This document shows positions 44,862 through 52,508 of a stretch of 64,000 nt of DNA, one piece after another. The notes under the pieces were generated by a model. That model did no database searches. It was not told the origin of the DNA and worked only from the letters and a program-made list of their open reading frames with translations. Origin of the DNA: Haladaptatus pallidirubidus (GTDB lineage: Archaea > Halobacteriota > Halobacteria > Halobacteriales > Haladaptataceae); contig NZ_CP085301.1 of the NCBI RefSeq assembly GCF_020700235.1, forward strand, positions 3,038,001 through 3,102,000, written 5' to 3'. How positions within the stretch are numbered: the first letter of the stretch is position 1; every line of letters starts with the position of its first letter. The position numbers were made by a program, and so were the translations under genes.

Positions 44862-45812
44862 TCATTCAACCGTCGGCACCGGAACGCTGTCCAGCACCGA
44901 TTCGACGATTTCGTCCTTTCGTACGTTGTTCACCTTCGCGTCGGGCGTGAGGACGACCCGGTGGGCGAGGACGGGATAGGCGACTCGCTTTACGTCGTCG
45001 GGGGTGACGAACTCCCGGCCCTGCATGGCGGCGCGGGCGCGGGTCGCCTCGAACAATCGTTGGGTACCGCGCGGCGAGACGCCAACTTCGACCCGGCGGT
45101 CGTCGCGGGTTTCGCGAGCGATACTAGCCATGTACTCGATGAGGTCTTCTTCGACGCGCACCGTTTCGGGAACGGACTGGAGGTCGGTGACGAGTTGGTT
45201 GTCGAGCACGGTTTCGACGCTCGGACTCTGGCTGTGGCGACTCGCACGGCGACGAAGGAGTTCGATTTCCCCGTCCTTGTCGGGGTAGCCGAGGCTGGTT
45301 TTAACCGCAAACCGGTCAACTTGCGCTTCGGGGAGCGGGAAGGTTCCTTCCTGTTCGACGGGGTTCTGCGTTGCGATGACGAAGAACGGCTTCGGGAGTT
45401 CGCGGGTGTCGCCGTCCACGGTGACCTGTTGTTCCTCCATCGCTTCGAGGAGGGCGGCTTGCGTCTTCGGCGGCGCGCGGTTGATTTCGTCGGCGAGGAC
45501 GACGTTGGCGAAGATTGGGCCTTCGTTGAACTCGAACTCGCGGTCTTGCTCGTTGAAGACGTGGGTACCCGTCACGTCCGCTGGGAGGAGGTCGGGGGTG
45601 AACTGCACGCGGCTAAAGGAGAGGCCGAGGGCAGAAGCGAAACTCCGGGCAGTGAGGGTTTTTCCGGTTCCGGGTACGTCTTCTAAGAGGACGTGACCCT
45701 GTGCCATCACGCCGAGGAGAACCGTTTCGAGAAACTCGCGGTCGGCGATGACGGCGGTTCCGATCGCGTCGAGGACGGAATCGCTTTGTGCGTTCGCGTC
45801 TGTAACGTCCAT
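44862..45812 (-). CDS. MoxR-type AAA ATPase
   Basis: 316 residues from MDVTDANAQSD. Walker A LEDVPGTGKTLTAR (about 46-59), Walker B VVLADEINRAPPKTQAALLEAMEE, and sensor region PFFVIATQNPVEQEGTFPLPEAQ. MoxR chaperone-like ATPases mature or insert partner proteins with DUF58/vWA domains. Normally adjacent and co-directional with DUF58; here it is on the opposite strand with a GNAT between. Confidence 0.92.
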   Translation of the reverse strand: MDVTDANAQSDSVLDAIGTAVIADREFLETVLLGVMAQGHVLLEDVPGTGKTLTARSFASALGLSFSRVQFTPDLLPADVTGTHVFNEQDREFEFNEGPIFANVVLADEINRAPPKTQAALLEAMEEQQVTVDGDTRELPKPFFVIATQNPVEQEGTFPLPEAQVDRFAVKTSLGYPDKDGEIELLRRRASRHSQSPSVETVLDNQLVTDLQSVPETVRVEEDLIEYMASIARETRDDRRVEVGVSPRGTQRLFEATRARAAMQGREFVTPDDVKRVAYPVLAHRVVLTPDAKVNNVRKDEIVESVLDSVPVPTVE

Positions 45813-45861
45813 GAAATATCCCGCGACGGCCAGTGATTTTAATGTGATGGTCAGTAGCGTT

Positions 45862-45884
45862 TGGGTTCGATAAATCGAAACCCA
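45862..45884. promoter_or_regulatory. palindrome between moxR and tRNA-Ser
   Basis: TGGGTTCGAT and ATCGAAACCCA form a near-perfect palindrome with one unpaired A. It lies 50 nt upstream of the moxR ATG and about 30 nt upstream of the tRNA, overlapping the expected promoters of both. Candidate operator; regulator unknown. Confidence 0.3.
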
Positions 45885-45914
45885 TAAAGGCACCACCGCG
45901 GTACTGTGAGATGA

Positions 45915-45999
45915 GCCGAGATAGCCTAGCCCGGCCAAGGCGGCAGATTCGAAATCTGCTGTCCTCACGGACACGGGAGTTCAAATCTCCCTCTCGGCG
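45915..45999 (+). tRNA. tRNA-Ser(CGA)
   Basis: 85 nt with acceptor stem GCCGAGA / TCTCGGC plus discriminator G. The anticodon stem is GCAGA/TCTGC with loop TTCGAAA, giving anticodon CGA (codon UCG). A long class-II variable arm (gtcctcacggac) and T-loop TTCAAAT are present. No intron, and CCA is not encoded. The 3' 22 nt recur at 46149-46170. Confidence 0.93.
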
Positions 46000-46170
46000 T
46001 TCTCTCAGGAGCAAGCCGGTGAGCACCGCGTAGCGTGTCCTCGCCACCGCGACTGAGAGAACGCACAGGGAATTTGAAGTAGACCAGACGCAAGCCTGCG
46101 CAACCGAGCGACTGAAAGGAGCGAGGTGAGCAGGAACGTCTGGGCGTGGTTCAAATCTCCCTCTCGGCGT
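45979..46170 (+). repeat. att-like direct repeat of the tRNA-Ser 3' end with structured DNA between
   Basis: A 22-bp perfect direct repeat (45979-46000 and 46149-46170) covers the T-loop, 3' acceptor strand and next base of the tRNA. Between the copies lie an 11-bp inverted repeat (45998-46008 / 46053-46063) and a compound stem (46085-46091 with 46138-46144; 46096-46100 with 46131-46135). The arrangement fits attL/attR of a deleted integrated element, or a small element that inserts at the tRNA end. No integrase is present in the window. Confidence 0.6.
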
Positions 46171-46277
46171 ATTTTTAAGGCGCAAAAATGACCAGTCGAA
46201 ACGTTCGTGAGTGAAAATGGGATGAATAACTAAACTGGTTCCTGTGGTCGTTTTTATTCGATTAGCTTCTGGCAAGT

Positions 46278-46404
46278 CACGACTCCAAATGACCGCCACC
46301 GCTTGCTCGCGGTTTCACCGCTCACTTTCGAGGTTTCAGAGAAACCTCGTATGCCTCGTCCTCCCCAGCCTCCTCGCTCATTTCATTCGCTCGTCCCTCG
46401 TGCG
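46278..46404 (+). repeat. dispersed repeat copy A with 9-bp AGA-loop hairpin
   Basis: Contains CACGACTCCAAATGACCGCC, then GCTCACTTT followed by the hairpin CGAGGTTTC-AGA-GAAACCTCG (46329-46349), then CGTCCTCCCCAGCCTC and CGCTCGTCCCTCG. The same modules, with a different stem but the same AGA loop, occur in inverse orientation at 53405-53512, and partly at 63719-63816. Noncoding. Confidence 0.6.
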
Positions 46405-46439
46405 TTTCTCGCGCGCCGAATACGGTGATTCACACGGAT

Positions 46440-46838
46440 TCAGAACAACAACAAGAAGTTGTGAACCCCGAGAAGGCCGTACCACGCGCCCGCGGCGATG
46501 TAGGTCGTGGTTCGGAACGCGGCGGGATAGCCGTCGGGCGTCCAGTCGTCCGGGAGAAGTCGTTTGATGGCCAAACCGCTTTCCGCGAGAATCGCTACGC
46601 CGATGACGGCGAAAACGAGCGTGATGAGCGACCCCTCGACTCGCCCGAACGTCTCCATCAGCGTCCGCGTGAGCCAGACGGATTCGAACACGTCGTCGCG
46701 GAGGTGGAGGACGGTGACGGTGCTCACGGCATCGAGCGTCTTTCCTCCGATGAGTACCGCTAGCAACCACACTCGTTTCGGGGCGAGAGTTGACCACTCA
46801 TCGGTAGTTCCGTATCCCCCCACGGAGCGGTTTGACAT
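46440..46838 (-). CDS. small four-helix membrane protein
   Basis: 132 residues from MSNRSVGGYG. Hydrophobic helices near 22-44, 68-85, and 100-130 (IAAGAWYGLLGVHNFLLLF). Conserved-looking acidic and aromatic residues lie in the loops. Isolated between the repeat region and the S66 peptidase. Family not recognised; in-frame upstream codons to 46901 lack coding bias. Confidence 0.65.
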   Translation of the reverse strand: MSNRSVGGYGTTDEWSTLAPKRVWLLAVLIGGKTLDAVSTVTVLHLRDDVFESVWLTRTLMETFGRVEGSLITLVFAVIGVAILAESGLAIKRLLPDDWTPDGYPAAFRTTTYIAAGAWYGLLGVHNFLLLF

Positions 46839-46997
46839 GGATTTACGAACGATAACGTCCGACTTTGTTATGGCACGGTTAAGCGCGAAATAGGGCGACA
46901 CTGTCGATTACGGCCTCGATTAACAGATAGTTAGGAATAATAAGCACCCTGAAGAGGGTGGGGAAAATATTTGTTCGTTCTTACAAATGTATTTCGG

Positions 46998-48053
46998 ATG
47001 AGCGATTTTACCGTCCCGCCAGCGCTCGAACCGGGAGACAACGTCGCCATCGTCGCACCCGGAACCAGCCACGCGAGTCTGTTTCCGCACGTCTACGAAC
47101 TAGGATTGAGGCGTCTGGAATCGGAGTTCGGCTTGAATCCGGTCGAATTTCCGACTGCGATGAAGTCACCCGACTGGCTGTACGACCACCCTGAAGCGCG
47201 TGCGCAGGACGTGATGGACGCTTTCGCCGACCCCGACATCGCGGGTGTCGTCGCCGTTATCGGCGGGGCCGATCAAGTGCGAATCCTACCGTATCTCGAC
47301 ACGGACGTACTCCACGAAAATCCGACGCGATTCTACGGCACGAGCGACAACACCAACCTGCAGACCGTGCTCTGGAACGAGGGTATCGTCTCCTTCTACG
47401 GCGGCCTGCTGTTCACGGAATTTGCCATGCAGGGGTCGATGCACGACTACACCGTCGAATACTTGGAACGTGCTATGTTCGACGATTCGTTCGGCGAACT
47501 CCGTCCCGCCGGGAGGTTCACCGACGAGGATTTGGACTGGGCGGACCCGGAAAACCTCGACCGGCACCGCGAGACGGAAGCCAATTCGGGGTGGCGATGG
47601 CGCGGCGGAAGCGAGCGAGTCACGGGTCGAACGTGGGGAGGCTGCTTAGAGGTCGTGGACATCCAACTGTCGGTTAATCGCTACCTGCCCGACCCGGAGG
47701 AACTCGCCGGAGCAGTTCTCCTGCTCGAAACGTCCGAGGAACTGCCGAGCGAGTTCGACGTGCGGTGGGTGCTGATGGGGATGGGAGAGCGCGGCCTCCT
47801 CTCGCGGTTTTCGGCGGTACTCGTCGGGCGGGCGAAAGCACGGTCGATGGAGGTCGAGCGAACTCCGGACGAGCGCGAGGCGTACCGCCAACGCCAGCGC
47901 GAGGCAATCGCCGACCTCGTGGCCGAGTACAACCCAGACACGCCGATCGTCTTCGACCTGGACTTCGGGCACACCGCCCCCGTCGCGTCGATTCCGGTCG
48001 GCGCGAAAGTTACCGTTGACCCCGAACGCGAGCGAATCGAGTTCGAATACTGA
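46998..48053 (+). CDS. S66 peptidase family (LD-carboxypeptidase/MccF-like)
   Basis: 351 residues from MSDFTVPPALEPGDNVAIVAPG. The family fold shows the nucleophile region FYGTSDNTNLQTVL (Ser about 110), the LLLETSEE Glu and the C-terminal His in LDFGHTAPVASIPVGA. Archaea lack murein, so an MccF-like amidase role on peptide-nucleotides or other amides is more plausible than LD-carboxypeptidase; this is inference. In-frame ATG 46971 is an alternative start. Confidence 0.87.
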   Translation: MSDFTVPPALEPGDNVAIVAPGTSHASLFPHVYELGLRRLESEFGLNPVEFPTAMKSPDWLYDHPEARAQDVMDAFADPDIAGVVAVIGGADQVRILPYLDTDVLHENPTRFYGTSDNTNLQTVLWNEGIVSFYGGLLFTEFAMQGSMHDYTVEYLERAMFDDSFGELRPAGRFTDEDLDWADPENLDRHRETEANSGWRWRGGSERVTGRTWGGCLEVVDIQLSVNRYLPDPEELAGAVLLLETSEELPSEFDVRWVLMGMGERGLLSRFSAVLVGRAKARSMEVERTPDEREAYRQRQREAIADLVAEYNPDTPIVFDLDFGHTAPVASIPVGAKVTVDPERERIEFEY

Positions 48054-48092
48054 TAACAAGGTTCTAATAGCGAATGGGGACTCAGTTAATAC

Positions 48093-48521
48093 ATGACCGT
48101 CGTAAGCGTCTCCATGCCGGACGAACTGCTCAAACGAATCGATCAGTTCGCTGACGAACACGGCTACACCGGACGAAGCGAAGTCGTCCGCGAGGCTAGT
48201 CGAAACCTCCTCGGCGAGTTCGAAGACCGCAGACTCGAAGATCGCAAACTCATGGGCGTCGTCACGGTGATGTTCGACTACGAGACGACGAACGTGGAGG
48301 AACGAATGATGCAACTCCGTCACGAACACGAAGGACTCGTCGCGTCGAACTTCCACAATCACGTCGGCGACCACTACTGCATGGAACTGTTCGTCCTCGA
48401 AGGGATGCTCGAAGAGATTTCCACCTTCGTCGGAAAAATTCGCGCGACGCAGGACACCCTCACCGTCGATTACTCCGTCACGCCCGTAGACGGATTTACG
48501 CCGTTCCCCGACGCGAACTAA
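48093..48521 (+). CDS. nikR: NikR-type ribbon-helix-helix nickel-responsive regulator
   Basis: 142 residues. N-terminal RHH domain ([32 protein letters not shown]) and C-terminal ACT-like metal-binding domain. The Ni(II) ligands of NikR line up: His77, His88, His90 and Cys96 in RHEHEG...[14 protein letters not shown]. Probably represses nickel uptake genes or regulates nickel homeostasis. Target genes are not in the window. Confidence 0.88.
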   Translation: MTVVSVSMPDELLKRIDQFADEHGYTGRSEVVREASRNLLGEFEDRRLEDRKLMGVVTVMFDYETTNVEERMMQLRHEHEGLVASNFHNHVGDHYCMELFVLEGMLEEISTFVGKIRATQDTLTVDYSVTPVDGFTPFPDAN

Positions 48522-48533
48522 TTTCTCGCGTTC

Positions 48534-48884
48534 TTACTCGACCAATCGAACCGAATCGCCGACTGTCACGTCCGACGCGCGTCCCGCCGGAAGTTCGAAC
48601 AGGGTATTCGCCTTCGCCAATCCGGTCCACGCCGAAAGCCGTTCGACCTGCTGGACTTCCCCGCCGTACGTCCAAATCACGTCCAGCGCGAACGGGACGA
48701 ACACCATGTGTACGTCCCGTGAGGCGGCATCGTCGAACCGAAACGCCAGCGCGTAGTCGTCCGGAATCGATCGCCGGAACATCAGGCCGCGGGCTTGGGA
48801 GAGAAACGAGTCCGCCGTCTCGACGTTTTCTGCGAGCGGTTGCGACTTGCCATCGGATTCGTGTACGACGCGCACGACACACAC
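48534..48884 (-). CDS. DUF192 family protein
   Basis: 116 residues from a GTG start at 48884, chosen because a TATA-like ACAAAAG lies about 25 nt upstream. The core reads SQARGLMFRRSIPDDYALAF, then HMVFVPFALDVIW and ELPAGRASDVTVGDSVRL, a compact beta-barrel found in archaea and bacteria, of unknown function. No signal peptide. A more upstream TTG (48902) is possible. Confidence 0.82.
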   Translation of the reverse strand: MCVVRVVHESDGKSQPLAENVETADSFLSQARGLMFRRSIPDDYALAFRFDDAASRDVHMVFVPFALDVIWTYGGEVQQVERLSAWTGLAKANTLFELPAGRASDVTVGDSVRLVE

Positions 48885-48936
48885 TCCTCGGGAGGGAGAC
48901 AAAACTTTTGTGCGAGGGCGACGCCACGACTCTACT

Positions 48937-49488
48937 ATGGAGAAAACCCCGTCGGGAACCGCTGTGGGAGTGGACGACCCCTACGACCACGTCGGAATCT
49001 GTGATCACCTGACCGACGAGGGGCGGTGTCGATACGCCTTCGAGTACCCGCAATACGACCCCAAATTTGCCGAAAATCGACGGAAAGAGGAGTTTGCATG
49101 TCCGGTTGCGAATCCGGACGGCGATTGGAACTGGGGCGACTGCCCGCATTTCCGATGCCGAAATCGGGAGCGCCAGTGTATTCGTTGTGGAATCGAAGAA
49201 CGCCGGATGGCCCACTCCGACGAGCGACCGCTGCTGGAAGAGCACCACCTTTCCTACGCGAGCGACGGCGAAACGTTGAGCCACGAGATTACGGTCTACC
49301 TCTGTCGCTGGTGTCACGCGAAAGTCCACAAATCGTGGGCGCGAATCGACGACGACGTGAATCCCGACCCGGAGGCGATAGCGGAAGCGGAAGGTCGTCG
49401 GAGCAAAGAGCAGATGGAAACGGGGTTCGAATCCGCGGCGAATCGCTACGACCTGTCGGACTCTGAAAGCGATAGTTCGGCGGAATAA
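48937..49488 (+). CDS. HNH-like zinc protein (DUF7097-like)
   Basis: 183 residues from MEKTPSGTAVGVDDPYDHVG. Cysteine-rich: CDHLTDEGRCRYAF, CPVA, CPHFRCRNRERQCIRCG. An HNH-like C-terminal block reads RPLLEEHHLSYASDG...ITVYLCRWCHAKVHKSW. The CxxC...CRWCHAKVH arrangement resembles the beta-beta-alpha-metal fold of HNH endonucleases, but nuclease activity is not certain. Acidic tail. Confidence 0.75.
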   Translation: MEKTPSGTAVGVDDPYDHVGICDHLTDEGRCRYAFEYPQYDPKFAENRRKEEFACPVANPDGDWNWGDCPHFRCRNRERQCIRCGIEERRMAHSDERPLLEEHHLSYASDGETLSHEITVYLCRWCHAKVHKSWARIDDDVNPDPEAIAEAEGRRSKEQMETGFESAANRYDLSDSESDSSAE

Positions 49489-49512
49489 TTGAATAACGGA
49501 CGAGCGTTCCGG

Positions 49513-49542
49513 TGACCGACCGCCAATTTTGGCGGTCGGTCA
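49513..49542. terminator. perfect 12-bp hairpin between convergent genes
   Basis: TGACCGACCGCC-aatttt-GGCGGTCGGTCA, located 25 nt after the HNH-like gene and 25 nt after the antiporter stop on the other strand. With the AATTTT loop it can serve both directions as a 3'-end structure. Confidence 0.55.
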
Positions 49543-49566
49543 ATCCGCTGAAACCGGTTCACACGC

Positions 49567-50793
49567 CTACCCGTCCGATTGACCGGATTGCGCTGACTGC
49601 CCTGAATTCCCCGACTGTGTTTCTTTTTTCGCCTCGGCGCGGTTGACCGCCCGTTTCAACAGCGAGGGAGTCAAAAGCACGGAGATAACGAAGACGACCA
49701 GATAGGCGACGAAAATCCGGTTTCCGACGATTCCCTGTGAAACGCCGAGCGCGACGATTGCGATTCCCGACTCGGAGCGCGGAAGCAGGGCGAACCCGAA
49801 AATCAGCGAATGTTCCTGCGGGCCTCCAGCGAGGCGGTTGCCGACGTAGCCCGCGATAAAGTTCGAGAACAGACCGAGGACGGCGAACACGACGACGAAC
49901 GAGTTAAGCGTCAAATCGGCGAGGTTCATCCGCGCTCCGATGGCGACGAAGTAGAGCGGAATGAACACACCGTAGGCGATACCGTAGATGTTCGACTGGA
50001 GAGCCTTTCCTTCGAGTCGTTTATTCGTGGAAACGATGAGTCCGATTGCGAGCGCGCCGATGAAATAAGAGAGGTTCACCGCATCGGAGGCGTAACCGAA
50101 CACGAACAGCAGGCCGAGGATGCCGATGAAATCCGCTTGGTCCACCTCAGATTTTGCGAGCAGATTCGCAATCGGGTCGAGGAGGAATTTGTAGAAAATA
50201 CCTAAGGCAACGAAAAAGAGGCCCGCGAGTCCGAGCGCCGTAACGGTCGCGCTCGCGCCCCCGCCGACGAAAAACAGCGGGAGAATCGAGATGCCGAGGA
50301 GACCGATAACGTCGTCCACCGCCGACGCGCCGAGTATCCAGCGCCCGTACTGGGTGTCGAGCTTGTCGAGCGAGAGGAGGGTTCGGACGACGATGGAAAC
50401 AGAAGTAACGGAGAGAATGAGGCCGAGATAGAGGCTCGATTCGAGTCTGAACCCGTATCCGGTTCCGATTGCGTAGCCGACGACGAAGGGAATGATGACG
50501 CCCGAAAGGCCGATTATCAACACCGGTCGAAACGCCGCGAGCAGTTGGTCTAAGCTGATTTGCTGGTAGCCCGCGTCGAAAAACAGTAGCAGGCCGCCGA
50601 TGGTCGCGATGAGGATAAACGGGTTGTTCTGATTCGTGTTGCTGATGAGCATCAGTACGGACGGGCCGAGCAGGATACCTGCGACGATTTCGCCGAGAAA
50701 CCCGGGTTCGCCGAGTCGTTCGAACACCTCGCTCAGAATCAGCGAGAGGAGGAGACTCGCCCCGATGATGAGGAAGAGCTGGAGTGAGGACAT
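49567..50793 (-). CDS. CPA2-type cation:proton antiporter
   Basis: 408 residues with about 12 membrane helices. Conserved elements: LGEPGFLGEIVAGILLGPS in helix 2, LLLFFDAGYQQI, and the ion-binding ASAVDDVIGLLGIS with paired aspartates (about residue 158). Probably Na+/H+ or K+/H+ exchange for osmotic balance. C-terminal Gln/Ser-rich tail. A 23-codon ORF ends directly against the start (TAA ATG). Confidence 0.88.
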   Translation of the reverse strand: MSSLQLFLIIGASLLLSLILSEVFERLGEPGFLGEIVAGILLGPSVLMLISNTNQNNPFILIATIGGLLLFFDAGYQQISLDQLLAAFRPVLIIGLSGVIIPFVVGYAIGTGYGFRLESSLYLGLILSVTSVSIVVRTLLSLDKLDTQYGRWILGASAVDDVIGLLGISILPLFFVGGGASATVTALGLAGLFFVALGIFYKFLLDPIANLLAKSEVDQADFIGILGLLFVFGYASDAVNLSYFIGALAIGLIVSTNKRLEGKALQSNIYGIAYGVFIPLYFVAIGARMNLADLTLNSFVVVFAVLGLFSNFIAGYVGNRLAGGPQEHSLIFGFALLPRSESGIAIVALGVSQGIVGNRIFVAYLVVFVISVLLTPSLLKRAVNRAEAKKETQSGNSGQSAQSGQSDG

Positions 50794-51116
50794 TTAGGAT
50801 TTCCTCTGGGTGGGTTTTCCGTCACGCTCGAATCTCATGTGTCGAAGAGTGTCGGCGACTGTCATGATAAGTATGCGGCGCGTATGATCGGAAATGAGAG
50901 ATTGACTCCCCCTAAACGACGGAAAGCGGAGCGGCGTTAGATGTCGGAGGCTGCGTTTACCTCCGTCTCTCCTGGTGTCTTTGACCTTCAGCGCCGAATG
51001 GCCTTTGGATGGCAATACATACTATTTGAAATTGTTTGAATTTATTAGAATGTGCTCCCTTCCGACCTTGCATTTCCCGCCAAAGCGTACATGGGAATCG
51101 GCGATGTTCACCGACT
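50794..51116. other. intergenic region between antiporter and aldehyde dehydrogenase
   Basis: 323 bp, divergent promoters. On the reverse strand it holds a 23-codon ORF (50865 to 50794, starting MTVADTLRHMRFERDG) whose TAA abuts the antiporter ATG. On the forward side, TTGAATTTATTAG at 51037-51049 is a TATA-like stretch. The rest shows nothing recognisable. Confidence 0.4.
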
Positions 51117-52508
51117 ATGGAAAGTCTCAATCCGGCGACCGAGGAGGTGCTGGAGACGTTCGATGCGGACGACGAAACATCGGTTGACGAGAAACTCCAG
51201 CACGCGCACGAAACCTACGAGGAGTGGAAAGAACGTCCCATCGAGGAGCGCCAGCGACTTCTCTCGAAGGCTGGCGACGTTTTGCGCGAGAACAAGCAAA
51301 AATACGCCGAGATGATGACGAAGGAGATGGGCAAACCCGTCAGTAGTGCGGTTTCCGAGGTGGAAAAATGTGCGTGGGTCTGCGACTACTACGCCGAACA
51401 CGCCGGGGAGTTCCTACAGGACGAACGCATCGGCACGGAACCGGGGGTGGAAAGCTATATTTCCTACGAACCGCTCGGCCCGGTGCTGGCGGTGATGCCG
51501 TGGAACTTCCCGTTCTGGCAGGTGTTCCGGTTCGCCGCGCCAAACCTCACGGCGGGCAACGTCGGCCTGTTGAAACACGCATCGAACGTCCCGCAGTGCG
51601 CCCTCGCAATCCAGGAGGTGTTCGAGGAGGCGGGCTACCCGGAGGGTGCGTTCACCACGCTTCTCGTCGGCTCCGACACCGTCGAGGACATTATCACGGA
51701 CGAACGAATCGCGGCGACGACGCTTACCGGAAGCACGGGGGCGGGGCGGTCTATCGGCGAAAACGCGGGCGGGAGTTTGAAAAAGTCCGTCCTCGAACTG
51801 GGCGGAAGCGACCCGTTCGTCGTGCTCCCCGACGCGGACATCGAGGACGCGGCGACGACCGGCGCACAAGCCCGGTGTCTCAACAACGGGCAGTCCTGCA
51901 TCGCGGCGAAGCGGTTCGTCGTCCATGAGGACGCGTACGACGAGTTCCTGGAACGGTTCACCGAGGAGATGGAGTCGATGACCATCGGCGACCCGATGGA
52001 CGAGGACACGGACATCGGGCCGCAGGCCCGCGAGGATTTGATGGAAGGCCTCCACGAACAAGTCGAAGACAGTATCGAAGCGGGTGCGACCCTCGAACTC
52101 GGCGGCGAACCCCTCGACCGCGAGGGTGCGTACTACCCGCCGACGGTTCTGACGGACGTGCCGGACGATAGTCCCGCTGGGGAAGAAGAGATGTTCGGTC
52201 CAGTCGCGTCGGTGTTTCGTGTCGGCGATACGGAAGAGGCAATCGAGCGCGCCAACAAAACCCGGTTCGGACTCGGCGCGAGCATCTGGACGCAGGACAA
52301 AAAGCAGGCGAAGGAGGTCGCCCGCGAAATCGAGGCCGGGATGGTGTTCGTCAACGAACTCGTGAAATCCGACCCGCGACTGCCGTTCGGCGGCGTCAAG
52401 GATTCGGGTTACGGGCGCGAACTCGCCCACCACGGGATTCACGAGTTCACCAATAAAAAGACGATGTGGGTGACGGACGTTTCGGACACCGACGAAATGG
52501 TGGAGTAA
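51117..52508 (+). CDS. aldehyde dehydrogenase, succinate-semialdehyde dehydrogenase-like
   Basis: 463 residues from MESLNPATEEVLETF. NAD(P)-binding MPWNFPFWQVFRFAAPNL, glycine motif TGSTGAGRSIGENAG, catalytic Glu in LELGGSDPFVVL and catalytic Cys in NNGQSCIAAKRF. Family closest to succinate-semialdehyde and related aldehyde dehydrogenases; substrate undetermined. In-frame codons upstream to 51036 are rejected for lack of coding bias. Its stop abuts the convergent endonuclease III stop with no gap. Confidence 0.88.
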   Translation: MESLNPATEEVLETFDADDETSVDEKLQHAHETYEEWKERPIEERQRLLSKAGDVLRENKQKYAEMMTKEMGKPVSSAVSEVEKCAWVCDYYAEHAGEFLQDERIGTEPGVESYISYEPLGPVLAVMPWNFPFWQVFRFAAPNLTAGNVGLLKHASNVPQCALAIQEVFEEAGYPEGAFTTLLVGSDTVEDIITDERIAATTLTGSTGAGRSIGENAGGSLKKSVLELGGSDPFVVLPDADIEDAATTGAQARCLNNGQSCIAAKRFVVHEDAYDEFLERFTEEMESMTIGDPMDEDTDIGPQAREDLMEGLHEQVEDSIEAGATLELGGEPLDREGAYYPPTVLTDVPDDSPAGEEEMFGPVASVFRVGDTEEAIERANKTRFGLGASIWTQDKKQAKEVAREIEAGMVFVNELVKSDPRLPFGGVKDSGYGRELAHHGIHEFTNKKTMWVTDVSDTDEMVE

